NCBI GenBank assembly: GCA_000181795.3
Contig: CM012953.1
Span: 6,148,874 to 6,212,873 of the forward strand
Direction: 5' to 3'
DNA from: Trichinella spiralis
Taxonomy: Eukaryota; Nematoda; Enoplea; Trichinellida; Trichinellidae
DNA length: 64,000 bases
Shown piece after piece: positions 25,901 to 37,373 of this stretch. Each line of letters opens with the position of its first letter. Position 1 is the first letter of the stretch. Made by a program: the position numbers and the translations under genes. The notes under the pieces are model-generated. The model did not search any database, was not told the origin of the DNA, and saw only the letters and a program-made list of their open reading frames with translations.

Positions 25901-26185
25901 TTTCAACTTGAAAACTTTTCATATTATAATGCACAACAGTATCCTGAAATGAGATGTCCATGATGAATTATTACTTAATATGATAGAAATTTTTTATTTA
26001 ATGAAAAATATACATTTTTTGATAGCATATTTATCTTTTTAAGACTGATGACATTGCTGCAAGGCGAGCCAGCGTTGATTGCTTCGAGTTGGATTGAGGA
26101 TGTGGTGCGATATTTAGAAACAAAGCAAATTATCGACTTGCTCACTGCTCATGCTGCGGCGATGTCAATGAGAACAATTTATTAA
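22947..26185 (+). CDS. immt-1: MICOS subunit MIC60 (mitofilin)
   Basis: Fourteen exons: 22947-22982, 23042-23109, 23176-23352, 23407-23476, 23651-23726, 23790-23926, 24157-24366, 24432-24552, 24610-24833, 24993-25221, 25285-25418, 25489-25614, 25672-25886 and 26044-26185, totalling 654 residues. MIC60 anchors in the mitochondrial inner membrane and organises crista junctions. A basic N-terminal presequence precedes a transmembrane helix near residues 38-58 (LVLIASGTTVGSASFIGYAL). A long charged coiled-coil region follows (about 145-470). The C-terminal mitofilin domain includes VARLCRRSALMTD and ISYIQSIFIF and ends with LLTAHAAAMSMRTIY. Intron 10 appears to use a GC donor, and intron 12 is a 57-nt stop-free intron; both are treated as findings. 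The gene converges on IMMP1L with a 202-bp gap. Confidence 0.92.
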
Positions 26186-26387
26186 AATTGAATTGTGTAC
26201 TAAAATACAGTTAAAGAAACTGTTGATAACACACTGGAGAATATAATATGTTAAGTCAGTGTTTTTAGTGTTGGAATTTGCTTTGTGCTTTCAATTCAGT
26301 TCGATTCGGTTCAGTTCAGTTATAGCAGCATTCAGGTGTGCATAATTAGTTAACAATAAAATGGCAGGTGGATGGATGAATTTATTT

Positions 26388-27115
26388 TCATTGTATCGTA
26401 CCGCGTTTTTTCCAAGGCCAGATCTGAAATTAAAAACGCATCATACCTTAACAACAGTTCTTTTTATGTATGAATTTTTTAAAATTAAAACTTACTCTGT
26501 AAATAACTTTGCCCTTCAGCAAAGCAAAGGGTACGTCACCATAATGTCGAGAGTCTCTGGAAAAACTCTTGTTATCCCCTTCAAGCCAAACATGGCCTGT
26601 TCTTATCTTAAAAGCAAAATTTGTCAAGTAGCAATTAGCATTATGGGATTGCAGTATTTTGTTCGCAGGCCATACCCGACGGAATTCGTGACTTGGTTGA
26701 GGCTCACCTTCAATAGCTACAACACGTTTACAAATGAATGTACTCGGCTCTTCTGGTGATATTGCAACTACAACATCACCTCTGAAAATTGGAAAACGAA
26801 AAAGAAAATAAATTGAACACATATATCATGGCTTTTTCGGTATTACAATGTTTACCTGCTTGCAGTTTTGGTTTGTGAGACGAGGGATTTGACAATAAAC
26901 ATTTCACCATCACGAATTGTTGGTTCCATTGAAGAACCTTTGCACTGAAAAGAAAATTTCTCTGAAGTTCAAAATAAAATGGAAAAAAACAATATTCATA
27001 ATTAAAAACTTACAATTGTAACACTGTAAAATTGTTCGTTGAAAACATAGAACACGCAACCACTGCAAACAAGTGTACCAAAGAATTTCAAACTTTGCTT
27101 CAAAATTTCCATCAT
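26388..27115 (-). CDS. immp-1: Mitochondrial inner membrane protease subunit 1 (IMMP1L)
   Basis: Four minus-strand exons, 27115-27014, 26944-26856, 26781-26496 and 26423-26388, encode 170 residues, the usual family length. This is an S26-family (type I signal peptidase) enzyme that trims sorting signals from proteins on the outer face of the inner membrane. An N-terminal membrane segment lies near residues 9-27. The catalytic serine motif is CKGSSMEPTIRDGE (Ser39), the catalytic lysine lies in ICKRVVAIEG (Lys82), and box E is GHVWLEGDN followed by DSRHYGDVP. The last short exon supplies IWPWKKRGTIQ. The first of two adjacent ATGs was taken as start. It sits tandem to and 376 bp downstream of the PRXL2-type gene, and tail-to-tail with MIC60. 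Confidence 0.93.
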
Positions 27116-27490
27116 TATGCACGAAAACATGACCTCAAATATTTGGTTTAGCATTCAAAAGCAACAATGGCAAAGTATCTGTATTCCATTTTGTCCATCA
27201 CAAGGTTTGTTGAGCAAAAATAGCACTGCATAATTTCCATAGTTGTTACATTTATTTGGAAAAGGTAAATCAGATTCCCAAATACACAACGGTGAAACAA
27301 TAAAAAAAATTATGCTTCACAAATAAGTATGAAGAAACACCGACAATTACTTGAGATAATGCAATATACTGCGCAATGAATAAATGGGTCGATAAATATT
27401 TAAAAATAAATATTATACATATGTTTGTTTGTTTGAAAGTATGTTTTGTATATATATATTTGTATGTAAAATAAATATCTAGATAAAATT

Positions 27491-29205
27491 TTAAAATGTG
27501 GAAGAACTGGGATCACTAGTATTTTTCTTAAGTTGACAATTTTCTGAGCCATTATAAGGCACGTTGCAAACTCTGGCTATAGTTTGCACATCCGGGCTTA
27601 CAGTACAACCGTTTTGACGGAATTCGTACAAACACTGACCAGCTAAAAAAATCATTTTAATTTCTTTGATAAATTAAAAGTTCCAAAAATATTCACTTTC
27701 ATCAACAACAAAAACACCACCAAGTTGATACATATCTGCTTGAAAATCGCCATCTAATGTATTCATTTCCTGAAAAACAAACAAACACATAAAACTTTTC
27801 CAACAGTTCTGTTTCTCACGCATTCACCATTGTATATGATGTTTTGCAAAACAAGCTGCTGAACCTATTCCAGTTATTTGCACTAGAATAAAAACTGAAT
27901 TAAATTTTATTATAATAAAAAAGTATTTTACCTTCGGATCCCCAAATCAGCATAAACCGATTTATCGACAGTGTAAAACAGTTCTAATAATAATTTATAC
28001 TATACATTAAAACATAATGAAATAAACAATGTAATAAATAAATAATCACCTCCATTCCAGAAGTTTCGAACTTTAAAATCTTCAATTTCTTTTTTTTCCT
28101 GTCCAATTGCAACGCAACGAACATGCTGCTGCATCAAAGCAGGCAAGAGCTCATTTAATAACATAGGGCGGGAGTCGCATAGTCTGCAACCAAACCGATG
28201 CAAAAAAATAAGCAAACAAGTGCCTTTTGACCAAAATGAAGAAATCTCCAAGGTCTAAACAGGTAAAATAAAAATTTCAACATTACTTTTAAAAATGTCA
28301 AACTTGAAAATTAAGAAAGTAGTTACAGTATAAACTAAACGCCCAAAATGCATGATTCAGTATAAACATTACCACTGCGAAATTACGAAATATTAACAAC
28401 TGAATTTTCTAAGATTTATTAAATTTGATTTGTTTTTCAAAGAAAATTAAACTTTCAAATAGAACATATGCAGATGTTAATTCGTTTACAAAAACTTGAA
28501 TTTTGAAATAAAAAATTGAATATTTCAAATTTTCTATTGAAAACAAAGCTTAGTGGCTTAGATATCAGAATATAAATTATCGTTACACAATTTACATGAA
28601 ATTTATCACAATAAATTTCTAGAAATACACTGTTCGAGAATTCCTTTTCAGAAAACCATCACATTCATTATCATTAACTTTCAAAAAAAAAACATACATC
28701 GCGAGCCTGAGCAGAATAAAAGCAAATGCAAAACTGCCATAAAGAAATAAGTACAACTGTTAATTAATTAAATTATAATTAACAGTAAACCCAGTTTCCA
28801 ACTCATAAAAAACAATGATGATGAGTTATGGCACAGTTATTCAGCGTGCTATCTATGAATGTGCTTGAAATTCATTGCTTTCTCCACTACATTATGCAAT
28901 AATATGCAAAACATTTATGTAGTGGCCAGATTCTTGGCCTATATGAGACAAACTTATAATATTTAGTATGCCAATAAAATAAATCAGATGAAAAACAAAT
29001 AACGTATAAATCCAATAATTTACAAAATATGTTCATCAAATTAACTTTCGAAAGCCGAAAAACGAAAACTCATGCAATTTATCTTGATAAAAACAGTAAA
29101 AAAGAAATTCTAAAGAAATGCCATGTTGAAAGGCGCAAATAACTTTTGAAATCATACTTCACCGCTATCCAATTCATTTACTTCTTTTGAAGCAATTTTA
29201 TCCAT
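27491..29205 (-). CDS. PRXL2-family thioredoxin-fold protein (prostamide/PGF synthase-like)
   Basis: Six minus-strand exons: 29205-29158, 28254-28050, 27983-27932, 27882-27828, 27769-27697 and 27642-27491, giving 194 residues, close to human PRXL2B (198). The N-terminal exon ends SGE and joins TLEISSFW, aligning with the TGE-x-LW start of the fold. The redox motif is FGCRLC (a CxxC), in a beta-strand context (LLIFLHRFGC). Later landmarks are ELFYTVDKSVYADLG and TLDGDFQADMYQLGGVFVVD, as in PRXL2A/B/C proteins. Known members reduce prostaglandin H2/prostamide H2 or act as thiol antioxidants; which applies here is not decided. The C-terminal tail has three extra cysteines and a Ser/Thr-rich end. 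The first exon is separated by a 903-nt intron and is the least certain part. Confidence 0.82.
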
Positions 29206-30038
29206 GTTCCAACAACAATTTTAAAATGAATAAGTTGTCAGTTCAAAGTTGGTTATATGAAAATGCAAAAATAAACAAAATAGAAATAAAGTTTCAACAT
29301 TCAACTTGACTATTTTATTGTACAGTACGAAAATTCAAATTAATGTTTAAATGCAAAACGTATACAAGAGATAACTTATAAATATTTCATTTAAACTGAA
29401 AAAATATTTTTTAAACATCAAATAAAAAAGTAATGCATAAAACGTGAAAATTTTCACAGTATACACAGCGCGTGCGTGCTAAAGCAAACTATCGTTCGCC
29501 GATTGGTCAGAGTTGATTGGTTAGATTTGATCGGTCGATATGATGACTAATGTTAACCTATTTTCATCATTAATCTTACCGTTATATTATTTGTCGTCTT
29601 TTCATAATCGCGCTACCAGTTCAACCACCATGATCGTTGAATATCAGTGTAGATTTTTCACTTGGAAAAATCCATATATAAGCAGATTTCTACATTTTCA
29701 AACATTCTTCAACTGTATTGTAGATCATGCCGCTCAAACAGAACTCGTTGCTCAGTTTTATTAGTGACATGTACAACAAACTCGACGGGGAAGAACTTTA
29801 CGTCTTGATCACATAAAACATACAAAAACGACAAAATACATTGGTATACTGTAAACTAAAAATCAGGCAATATTCTGCTCCTGTTTTGTACAAAATATCA
29901 GTGTTTTATTTCTTATTAAAATATTAGTTTTAATCTGTTCCATGCGTATAACATTTCTTACTTTATGATTATTGAATCATCATTTTAATATTATAATTCA
30001 GTCAAACCTGTATGAACCATTTTATTTATTTTTAAGGT
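29206..30038. other. Intergenic region at the left edge of the transposon island
   Basis: AT-rich DNA. It contains one arm (29489-29544) of an inverted repeat whose partner is at 35312-35368. The short plus-strand ORF starting at 29540 has no family motif and is not called. Confidence 0.5.
29489..29544. repeat. Left arm of a 5.9-kb-spaced inverted repeat
   Basis: This segment (core AGTTGATTGGTTAGATTTGA) matches the reverse complement of 35312-35368 at most positions by eye. The two arms bracket the MULE island, so they may be terminal repeats of an older element or two copies of one MITE in opposite orientation. Confidence 0.6.
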
Positions 30039-30838
30039 TTAATTAATACATGAAATTTTTATATCAACGCAAAACTTCACCTCTATTATTATCAGGTAAT
30101 TCTCATAAAATATCATAGAATTTGAGCTAAATGAATAGAGCATGTCGCCTTTAAGTGTTATGAGTCGTGTGTGTATGTGAGGTGTGATTTGTAATTTTAT
30201 AAAAGCGTTAGTTGCTTTAAATGAAGTTCCTGTTTTTTTATTTTTTAGAGTTGTACATATTTTCAGTAAACAATTATAAAATAGTAAAATATTCATCACT
30301 AGATGACTGATCCAAAGCATAAATAAAAGATATGTGATATCACATACAATAATCAACGATGAATATAAAATTAAACGATGCATAAAAAGTGTGCTATTTT
30401 GTGTGTACTAATACTTGTCAAAGGGACAGTAAAAACTTTGTGAAGATGAAAGTAAAATTCTTTGATTGAAACCAAGAAAAAATTTATGAGAACAGTCATG
30501 CCAAAATCAGAAAAGTACATATGCAGAAAAGTGTATTTCGATGCTAACATTCAGTAGTCGCGACTCCTGGTTTTAGCTGAACACTGCAGCAGTGGGTAAT
30601 TTATGGCTTGTCATTTCCTCTTTGTACTAAAATCGCCGTTACCAATTCATCCAATGTGGCAAGAAGCACGAACGATTTCTGACAAAGACGTATGCACAAA
30701 ATGTATAAAACTCGTAAAATTGAAAGCAAGCATGCATTTGGTCTGACAAGCAGAAACAACTGTTCGTTGACATTTCTTCGAACAGTATTTAAACTCTCGA
30801 GTAGATGAAACTTTTCTTTTTCCATCCTATTTGTTACC
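30039..30838 (-). pseudogene. Possible gustatory-receptor-like 7TM gene remnant
   Basis: Two minus-strand open segments, 30838-30601 and 30383-30039, could be neighbouring exons. The first encodes a charged stretch EKEKFHLLESLNTVRRNVNE followed by a membrane-like segment, as before TM5/TM6 in gustatory receptors. The second encodes two hydrophobic segments (LIIVCDITYLLFMLWISHLV and a C-terminal one) and ends FYENYLIIIEVKF, resembling the C-terminal TYxxxxxQF motif of that superfamily. The upstream part is missing exactly where a MULE begins at 30839, so an insertion probably truncated it. Similarity is weak and judged by eye. Confidence 0.3.
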
Positions 30839-31730
30839 ATAGGCTGATGCCTTTGAGCTGCGTCTTGTACCAAATCGTTGCGGCGGTATGTCCCTTGTGT
30901 ATGAAAACAGGGCGTACAAATTGAAATATGCCACCCCCAAACGGGTAAAATTCTGGGGATGTTCCAAAGTATGTACTGAATGTATTGAATGTGCTTGTTG
31001 TTATTAACAATTAGTTTGTTACAGCATGTGATAAGCAGTGGTGCAAGGGTGCAGTTTCCACCAACTTGGATGTGACAACTGTGCTAAAGCAGGCACATCA
31101 CATCACATCCATCACATGCAAACCTGCCCAGTGGATCACCACTTGGCATACAAACTGAACAAAAGGCGACATTAAAAAAGCGAACTGCGGAGGTAACGAA
31201 ATCCACCCCTGAGATTTATGATGAAGAAGTCGCAGCCGCGTCCGTTGAGCCATCAACAGCAGGCCAGTATCCAGTATTCAAACAGGTCAGAAATGCAATG
31301 TACAACCAACGGAAGAAACCAACAGGACCTAAAAATTCCTGATGAATTTAAGAGGATGAAGTCTGGGTAAGCGTTTTTGCTGTGAGAAAGTGCATCTAAC
31401 CACATCCCAGCGTTTGCGACAGGTGGTAACATTAGACTGCTGGCAACCAACATAGCCTGGGCACAGACGGTACATTCACGATTCTACCAGAATGGTATCA
31501 ACAACTGTTCACTAGCCATGCCATTACAGTGGGTAAAGACGTTGACACTTACGGGTTACTTTTTTAAGTTTTAATAAACAAAGCGGTGGTTTTGGAGGTC
31601 AGCCTTAATCCACAAACAATTATTTGTGATTTTGGAACAGTCCTGTTACCTGCCATTCAGGGCATTTTCAGAATACGCGGGTACAGGGCTGTTATTTCCA
31701 CTTCTGCCAAGCGGTACATAGGAAAGTCGG
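30839..31730 (+). pseudogene. Decayed FLYWCH-MULE transposase, copy 1
   Basis: A plus-strand reading with several stops and frameshifts encodes an N-terminal FLYWCH zinc finger (FELRLVPNRCGG, then ENRAYKLKYATPKRVKFWGC), a linker (KKRTAEVTKSTPEIYDEEVA), then the MULE catalytic start GTDGTFTILPEWYQQLFTSH near 31460-31520 with the first catalytic Asp retained. LNPQTIICDFGT at about 31606-31641 carries the second Asp. The protein reading stops near GKSG around 31730, where the terminal repeat of copy 2 begins. The start codon is degenerate (ATAGGCTG for ATGGCTG in sister copies). Such transposases mobilise Mutator-like elements; this copy is dead. Confidence 0.8.
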
Positions 31731-31768
31731 GGTTTAAGAAATATTTCGCTGGGTTTGTTCTTCATCGA

Positions 31769-34220
31769 GGGAATTTTTGCTTGCGTTTTCCAATTGGCTG
31801 TTAAAAAATCGCTTTCTCATTGGTTGATAATGGCATAGGGTCTCATTGCATACTTATGGCGCCATCATGTTGGTTCTCTTATCAAACTTTTCATTGGTTC
31901 AAATTATTCTGTTTTGATTAGTTGCAATATTTTTCATTTCATTGGTACAAATGTTTTGAATACGTTACGATTGATTACGCAACATTATTATATTTGATGT
32001 CACGTTTGTCAAATGCAGTTGTTTTTTCATTCGTATAAATATTTATATTTTAATCTGATAGTTTTTGGTAATAAGTGTTTGTAATGCAATTAAATTATAT
32101 TAGTTTTTATTAAGAAATTAATAGAATTTATTTAATTAAAAAAATTATTAAATAAAAATTTTTAAAAAATTTTCCACATTTTATTATTATGGTGACTAAA
32201 TGAAGTTTAATGAAATGAGATAGCAGTACAGCAAAATAATTTTTTATTTTTCAACGCCTAACAACAACAACAATATCAACAGTAATTAACAGAGAATAAC
32301 ATCAATGATGAACAACAGTAACAGATGATAACAAGAATAAGTTAAATAAACAGATATAAGTGATCAATAATAGCAAATAGAAACAATGAATAAATAAAAT
32401 ATAATACAAAACTACCACTTGGAAGGCGGCATTAAATCAGCTCTGTTGTTATGTACATTAAAGCTTCGAGATACTGCTCCAGCGTACAACTGCCGCTGGT
32501 GTATTCACCCGTATGTTGTGCAACCCGTTGTTGCTTTTCAGCATAAACCTTATTTACCCGTCCTAAGTCACCAACGGTAGCGTTTCTTGATATCACTTGT
32601 TGAATCAGGGTGCGCACAGCTATCAAGAGCTGGAGCAGTTCATAAAACCTGATATGACTTTTACCCGCTTTATGTTGAGCCGAGTATGCCAACCTTCCAA
32701 GTGGTTATTGGTGCTAACATTTACATTATACACATTCCAAAGCGGCAGTTTTTCATCGATTATCCACTCCTGCCAGTAGACTGTTGGCACCAGTTTACCG
32801 GCTACAAAGACATGGATGGTGAAAAGCTGTTGATACCATTGAGGTACAACTTTGAATGTACCATCCGTGCCCCATGTTTTGGTTTGCCCCAGCAGTCTAA
32901 TGTTGTTACCGGTCGCAAACACCACAATGTGCCTCGATGCACTCTGCCACAGCAGCAAGTCTTCACCGTCCTTCGTTGTCCTGAATGCGCCAGGGATTTC
33001 CAGGTCATGACGATGATCAGGCAGTTTTTGGTAGCGCTTTGACCAGTGGCTGTACATCATGGACTTTACCCGTTTAAAAACCGGAAAATAGCCAGATATA
33101 GATGGCACGGTAGACGCGGCGGAAGCTTTTTTGTCGTATATGGCGTTTCGTTTCTTCAGCACTTCGCTTTTTCAAAACTGTCATTTTTTCCATTCTGTAC
33201 GTCAAGTGCGGATCCATCAGGCATGCTTCCATGTGAGGAGTTTGCGTGTGCACAGATGTCACAACCAGGTTCGCGGATACTGTGCCTTTTTACCCCTTCT
33301 TGTCCTATGCGGAAACAAACAAATTGTTAATGACAAGGAACACATTCATTACATTAAGCACATACTTTTGAACACTCCCAACCCTTCCTCTGCTTACCGG
33401 TATATTTTAATTTGTACACTCTGCCTTCATACACCAGGGACATACTACCGCAACGTAGCTCACAGACATCAGCCATGACGAAAAAAACCAAACACAACGA
33501 ACACTTTCTTCAAGCCAAACAAGTGAACAGCGAAGGAAAGAATGATTGTGGATGTAAACAAAGAGACAATAAATATGCATGCTTATCTGCCGTCATCAGC
33601 ATTGCCCAGGCGGTCAGGAATTTTTACAATGCTACCGGTGCTTTCTCAAATCAAGTCGTAATCTGACCCAGGCAGTGAACCACTGCTAATGTGTAATTGC
33701 AGTGCACGCAGAACAATGGCAGCGAAAGGATGGGCGGCAAACGAAAAACAAATTTATTTTTTATGCCTGCCGATGATGATAATTAGCAATGATTATATTT
33801 TGGTAGAACATATGCAGTGCTAGAGGAAGATAACGCTTACAGCCATAATAGAGTAAACTTGAGATAAAAAATAATTGTCTTTGCTTTCAGTTATGTTTGG
33901 TGAAATGATTTCGAAATGCAGCAGATCCTTTTTGATTATCATTTGGTCATCATCGTAATAGGAAAATTGCAACTTGAATGTTTAGTCAACCCAGTAGTTG
34001 GCTTGCTTTAAATCGATTATCCACTCCTGCCTTAAATATTATTTAATACAATTTACACAAAATGTTTAATCACAGATGTTTATTTTAAATAAAATGCCAT
34101 ATTCTTATGAGAGAACCAATATCATGGCGCCATAAGTATGCAATGAGAACATACGCCATTATTATCCAATGAGAATACGATTTCTAACAACCAATTGAAA
34201 AATGCAAGCGAAAATTCCCC
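31769..34220. mobile_element. MULE element, copy 2, with ~114 bp terminal inverted repeats
   Basis: The arms 31769-31882 and 34107-34220 are reverse complements with a few mismatches; both contain CATACTTATGGCGCCAT and a CCAATTG-type motif. They flank a minus-strand transposase remnant (33476-32432). The true outer ends may extend some 40 bp further on each side, where similarity weakens. The 19-base TCGATTATCCACTCCTGCC occurs both in the transposase (about 32758) and near the right arm (about 34013), suggesting an internal rearrangement. No clear 8-9 bp target duplication was identified. Confidence 0.8.
32432..33476 (-). pseudogene. FLYWCH-MULE transposase, copy 2, internally deleted
   Basis: From the ATG at 33476 the minus strand encodes a FLYWCH finger (SMSLVYEGRVYKLKYTGKQ) with breaks, then an intact 179-codon frame (33162-32623) with WGTDGTFKVVPQWYQQLFTI, which keeps the first catalytic Asp. 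The sequence then jumps from KLVPTVY to WQEWIIDEKLPLWN, so the middle with the second Asp and the CYFHFCQAVHRKV motif seen in copy 3 is missing. The C-terminal part has STNNHLEGWHTRLN and a final segment ending at 32432 in another frame. It cannot encode an active enzyme. Confidence 0.85.
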
Positions 34221-36229
34221 CGGTTTGAACCATCCCATTTATCCATTTTAATATATCAAATATTCAAATGTGAAGAATTAGCAACAGAATCAGTTTCAGA
34301 ATTTTTAGCTTAGCGACGCTGATCTATAATTATAATTAGCTGTAATATAGCAGCTCAAGGGAAATTGTCAATTATTCATGCATTAATGTCATCAGCGTCC
34401 CCGCTGTGAAGTAAGGATTTTTCTAGAGATAAAACGCAGTCGATGAAAAAGACTGTTTATGTTTAACTTTCTGCTAAGAAAATGGTCAAATTTTGTGCTC
34501 GGTGAACTTGCGCGCCCATTGTGGGTTTGGCAAAAAGCAGGTGGATTAATGTATTGTGGGTCGTAGATTTTCACAAAGGCAGCCGCCACTTATCTCAATG
34601 ACATTTATAGCATAATTAGTCATTTAATTGCCCATAGCTTTGAACAGCAGTGTCCCAAATCTGAGGTTGTGCAGCAGAATTTATTTGCACAAAAAATTCT
34701 CAACATTCAGCTTCAACCAATAGGGGAATACTTTCCCCTTTCCTCTAGGGAGGAATTTTCAGATTTCAGAAGGGAATTAAATCTTCTGCACTGTAGATTC
34801 ATAATGGAATGAATTACAATACCCTGGCATTCTACTGGACGTTTTTGTCTATTAAAATGGAAAACTCCATTATGAAAATAACTGAAATAAATGTACGTGT
34901 ACTAATGTAATAATAAATATATTTTCAACGTTATATTTGCATTAATTGGAGCCAAACAGTCGGAAAAAGGGGAGTGACGTTCTCACAAACAGTGAATAAG
35001 GTATATGGGGGAAAAAGAGAACCGCTGCTTCAAGCTTTTGATATGCTTTTATTGAAAGTTATTTAAGCGTAACGGTGTAATTAAAATTGGTGTTCAACTC
35101 AACTGATAAAAATTACTATTCATTGCCACGTAACAAATATATAAAAATAGAAGTAAAAAAACATGATAATACTTTATTTAATTTTGAACTGCGCGCAAAA
35201 ATATAGACATTCAAGTATATAGGATTAGGACTGAGCATAGCCAGTGGCAAATCAAAATCAAAGTAGATTGCACAGACAAAACAAGTGCAAGAAAACAAGG
35301 CTAGTAACAATGATCAAGTCGGCCGATCAAATCTAACCGATCAACTCTGGTTTATCAAAAACGATAGCTAAAGTAGTTAGTTTTCACTACAAACAGCCAT
35401 TTCTGAATGTGAAATATTTCATCTTTGCTAATTTTCTTTATTAACTCTCTGTTAGATTTTTGGTGTTAAACTTATCCTAGGGAACTATTTTTGATTTACT
35501 CAGTCATACTCAATGGATATCACTTGAAAAAATTTTGACATCTCTTTTGAAACATAAAGACACTTTTAAAAGCAAAATTCAAATTTTAAAGTCTTTTTGT
35601 TAAAGTCCTACAGCTTCTCAAATCGCAATGCACGCTTTTACATTTAAAAAGTCAGATTGACTCAAGTCCTAAAATTTTGATTAAAGCAAACAAGTTTCGC
35701 AAATGTCCGTTGGTTTAAGTTTTATCATGAGTTGGTATTAATGATACAGCATATTTGTTATTTATAATGCATGCATCATCGTAAATTTTTATGATACTGA
35801 ACTGCGATTTTACAGGAAAATGGATACCATAGAATGGCATATTGTAAAAAACAAATTACATAATCTCCAGCGTGCTGACAACAGCTGCTACATAGTGCAA
35901 CTACATAAGTATTTGCTTGTGCACAACGATCATGTATACTATGATCTCCCTGGGACTACAACAGTTGCTACTCATTTACCAGGACATTATGTCCAGCGCG
36001 TATCTGCACAACTGCAGCAACTGTCTATGATCCAGCAATAATCTACACTTTGAACATGTGACAGGAAAAATATTTGATAGACAGGTAATGATCCACAGTT
36101 GCTTCCAACCAGCTGTTTCAAACTTGTGTAAGTAGCTCATTTTTCAGCTGATTGCAACTTGTAGATGCCGACTTCTGATCAAGTGACGTTACTTTCTTTT
36201 GTAAATATGATCGTGCATTAGTACTTCTT
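34221..36229. other. Accessory non-genic region between transposon remnants
   Basis: This holds the right arm (35312-35368) of the outer inverted repeat. A 73-codon ORF at 35820-36041 follows a TTTTACAG acceptor-like site but has no family motif, so it is not called a gene. Otherwise nothing was recognised. Confidence 0.5.
35312..35368. repeat. Right arm of the 5.9-kb-spaced inverted repeat
   Basis: Core GATCAAATCTAACCGATCAA pairs with the reverse complement of 29489-29544. Confidence 0.6.
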
Positions 36230-36895
36230 TATTATTGTGGATGAAATTGAACGCAGTTCCGTTATAAATGAGCTGAGTAAATTAGGAAGTAGCTCTACTG
36301 ATGATTTTGATGATGATGTCTCTTTCTGTCTGGATCAAGAAGAGGATCTGATTACTTCTTCAACATCAGCAACAGATGAGACATCATAAGACACTTCACT
36401 CGCTTCTGTTGGAGAGTCATTCACGTCTATATGAGGTTGTGCTTGGGCGACAAAAGTAGCTAAAACTATCAGGAACCCTAAGAGAATCTCCAGCAATTGT
36501 CTGCTGTCCAAATGCCTGGAGCCATTTTCAAAATGCAGATCTCACCTGATATTACTAACATAGTCATGTGTGAAACAAATAGGGGAGCAGAAAGTGCTCA
36601 TCAGAAATGGAATAAAAGTCAACCAGGAGCAATATGATCGTAGAAACCAACTGGCGAGAAGATATATATGCATTTATCAGCTTGCTAATAATTGCAAGTG
36701 TGTACAGATCATCTTGGTTTTTCAGTTATGGTCACTAAATAATAGCAAACCAATATGACCAATATGGCAGAGACCAGATTTAAAAGTTTGTTAAGATTTT
36801 GCACATTTGAGCAGTCAAGTACCAAAGCATCCCAACTGCAGAGTGACAAGTTAGCTGCCTTCCGTGTGGTCTGGACAATGTTCATTGAGAATTAA
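36230..36895 (+). pseudogene. piggyBac-like transposase fragment
   Basis: Broken plus-strand reading. An acidic N-terminal stretch (STDDFDDDVSFCLDQEEDLI, about 36299-36358) is typical of piggyBac proteins. It is followed by ISPDITNIVMCETNRGAE near 36540-36600, matching the family eTNrYAe region, then after stops by MAETRFKSLLRFCTFEQ and LQSDKLAAFRVVWTMFIEN near 36760-36890, matching the family R-F-x-x-L-L-R-F and D-K-L motifs. The catalytic DDD part is absent: the next DNA belongs to a different repeat. It is a truncated, inactive copy. Confidence 0.7.
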
Positions 36896-36914
36896 AAAAA
36901 ATTGTACAATCGGC

Positions 36915-37373
36915 TCTCAACATTGTCAGGTTCAACATTCGCGGATTTATGATGAGGTGACTAATATGACTGCAAGAAGCAGAGTAAATAAAAACTGTAG
37001 TTCATTATCCAGCGTATCGATGACCATTGATGAATAATCTCGTTCGGAACAACGGCGGAGGACGTAGACGTTGTTAATGAAAAAAAAGAAGAAGCAACTT
37101 TCGATAGCAATGTTTTTTTCAAAGAGATGGTCTATTCACTTTTGGCAAACTTGCACACAGGAACACACGATTCAGATAGTTATGGACTCAATCGAATGAA
37201 TTTTAAAAAATTAATATGGAATAAATACTAACCTGCAAATCAGTAGACGTTCTGTATTATCCAACGCAATTTTCAGGCAATTGCGTATTACTATAACGCA
37301 AATATTCACGTAAATTCGACATTAGCGGTACCATCGGAACGCGTATGCCGCGAATGTTGAGGGAGATCTGTAT
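36915..37373. mobile_element. Possible Tigger/pogo-like MITE
   Basis: The left end contains TTCAACATTCGCGG (about 36931-36944) and the right end its reverse complement (CCGCGAATGTTGAGGGAG, about 37348-37365). This short shared terminal motif resembles Tigger-type ends. The 0.4 kb between has no intact ORF. Superfamily assignment is tentative. Confidence 0.4.

Noticed and set aside
29540-29764. 74-codon plus-strand ORF near the PRXL2 gene
   Set aside because: It starts inside the inverted-repeat arm and has no family features.
32686-33478. Plus-strand ORFs over the MULE transposase
   Set aside because: Antisense shadows of the minus-strand transposase reading.
35820-36041. 73-codon ORF after an acceptor-like TTTTACAG
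   Set aside because: No similarity or downstream exon chain; it lies in transposon debris. Kept only as a note.
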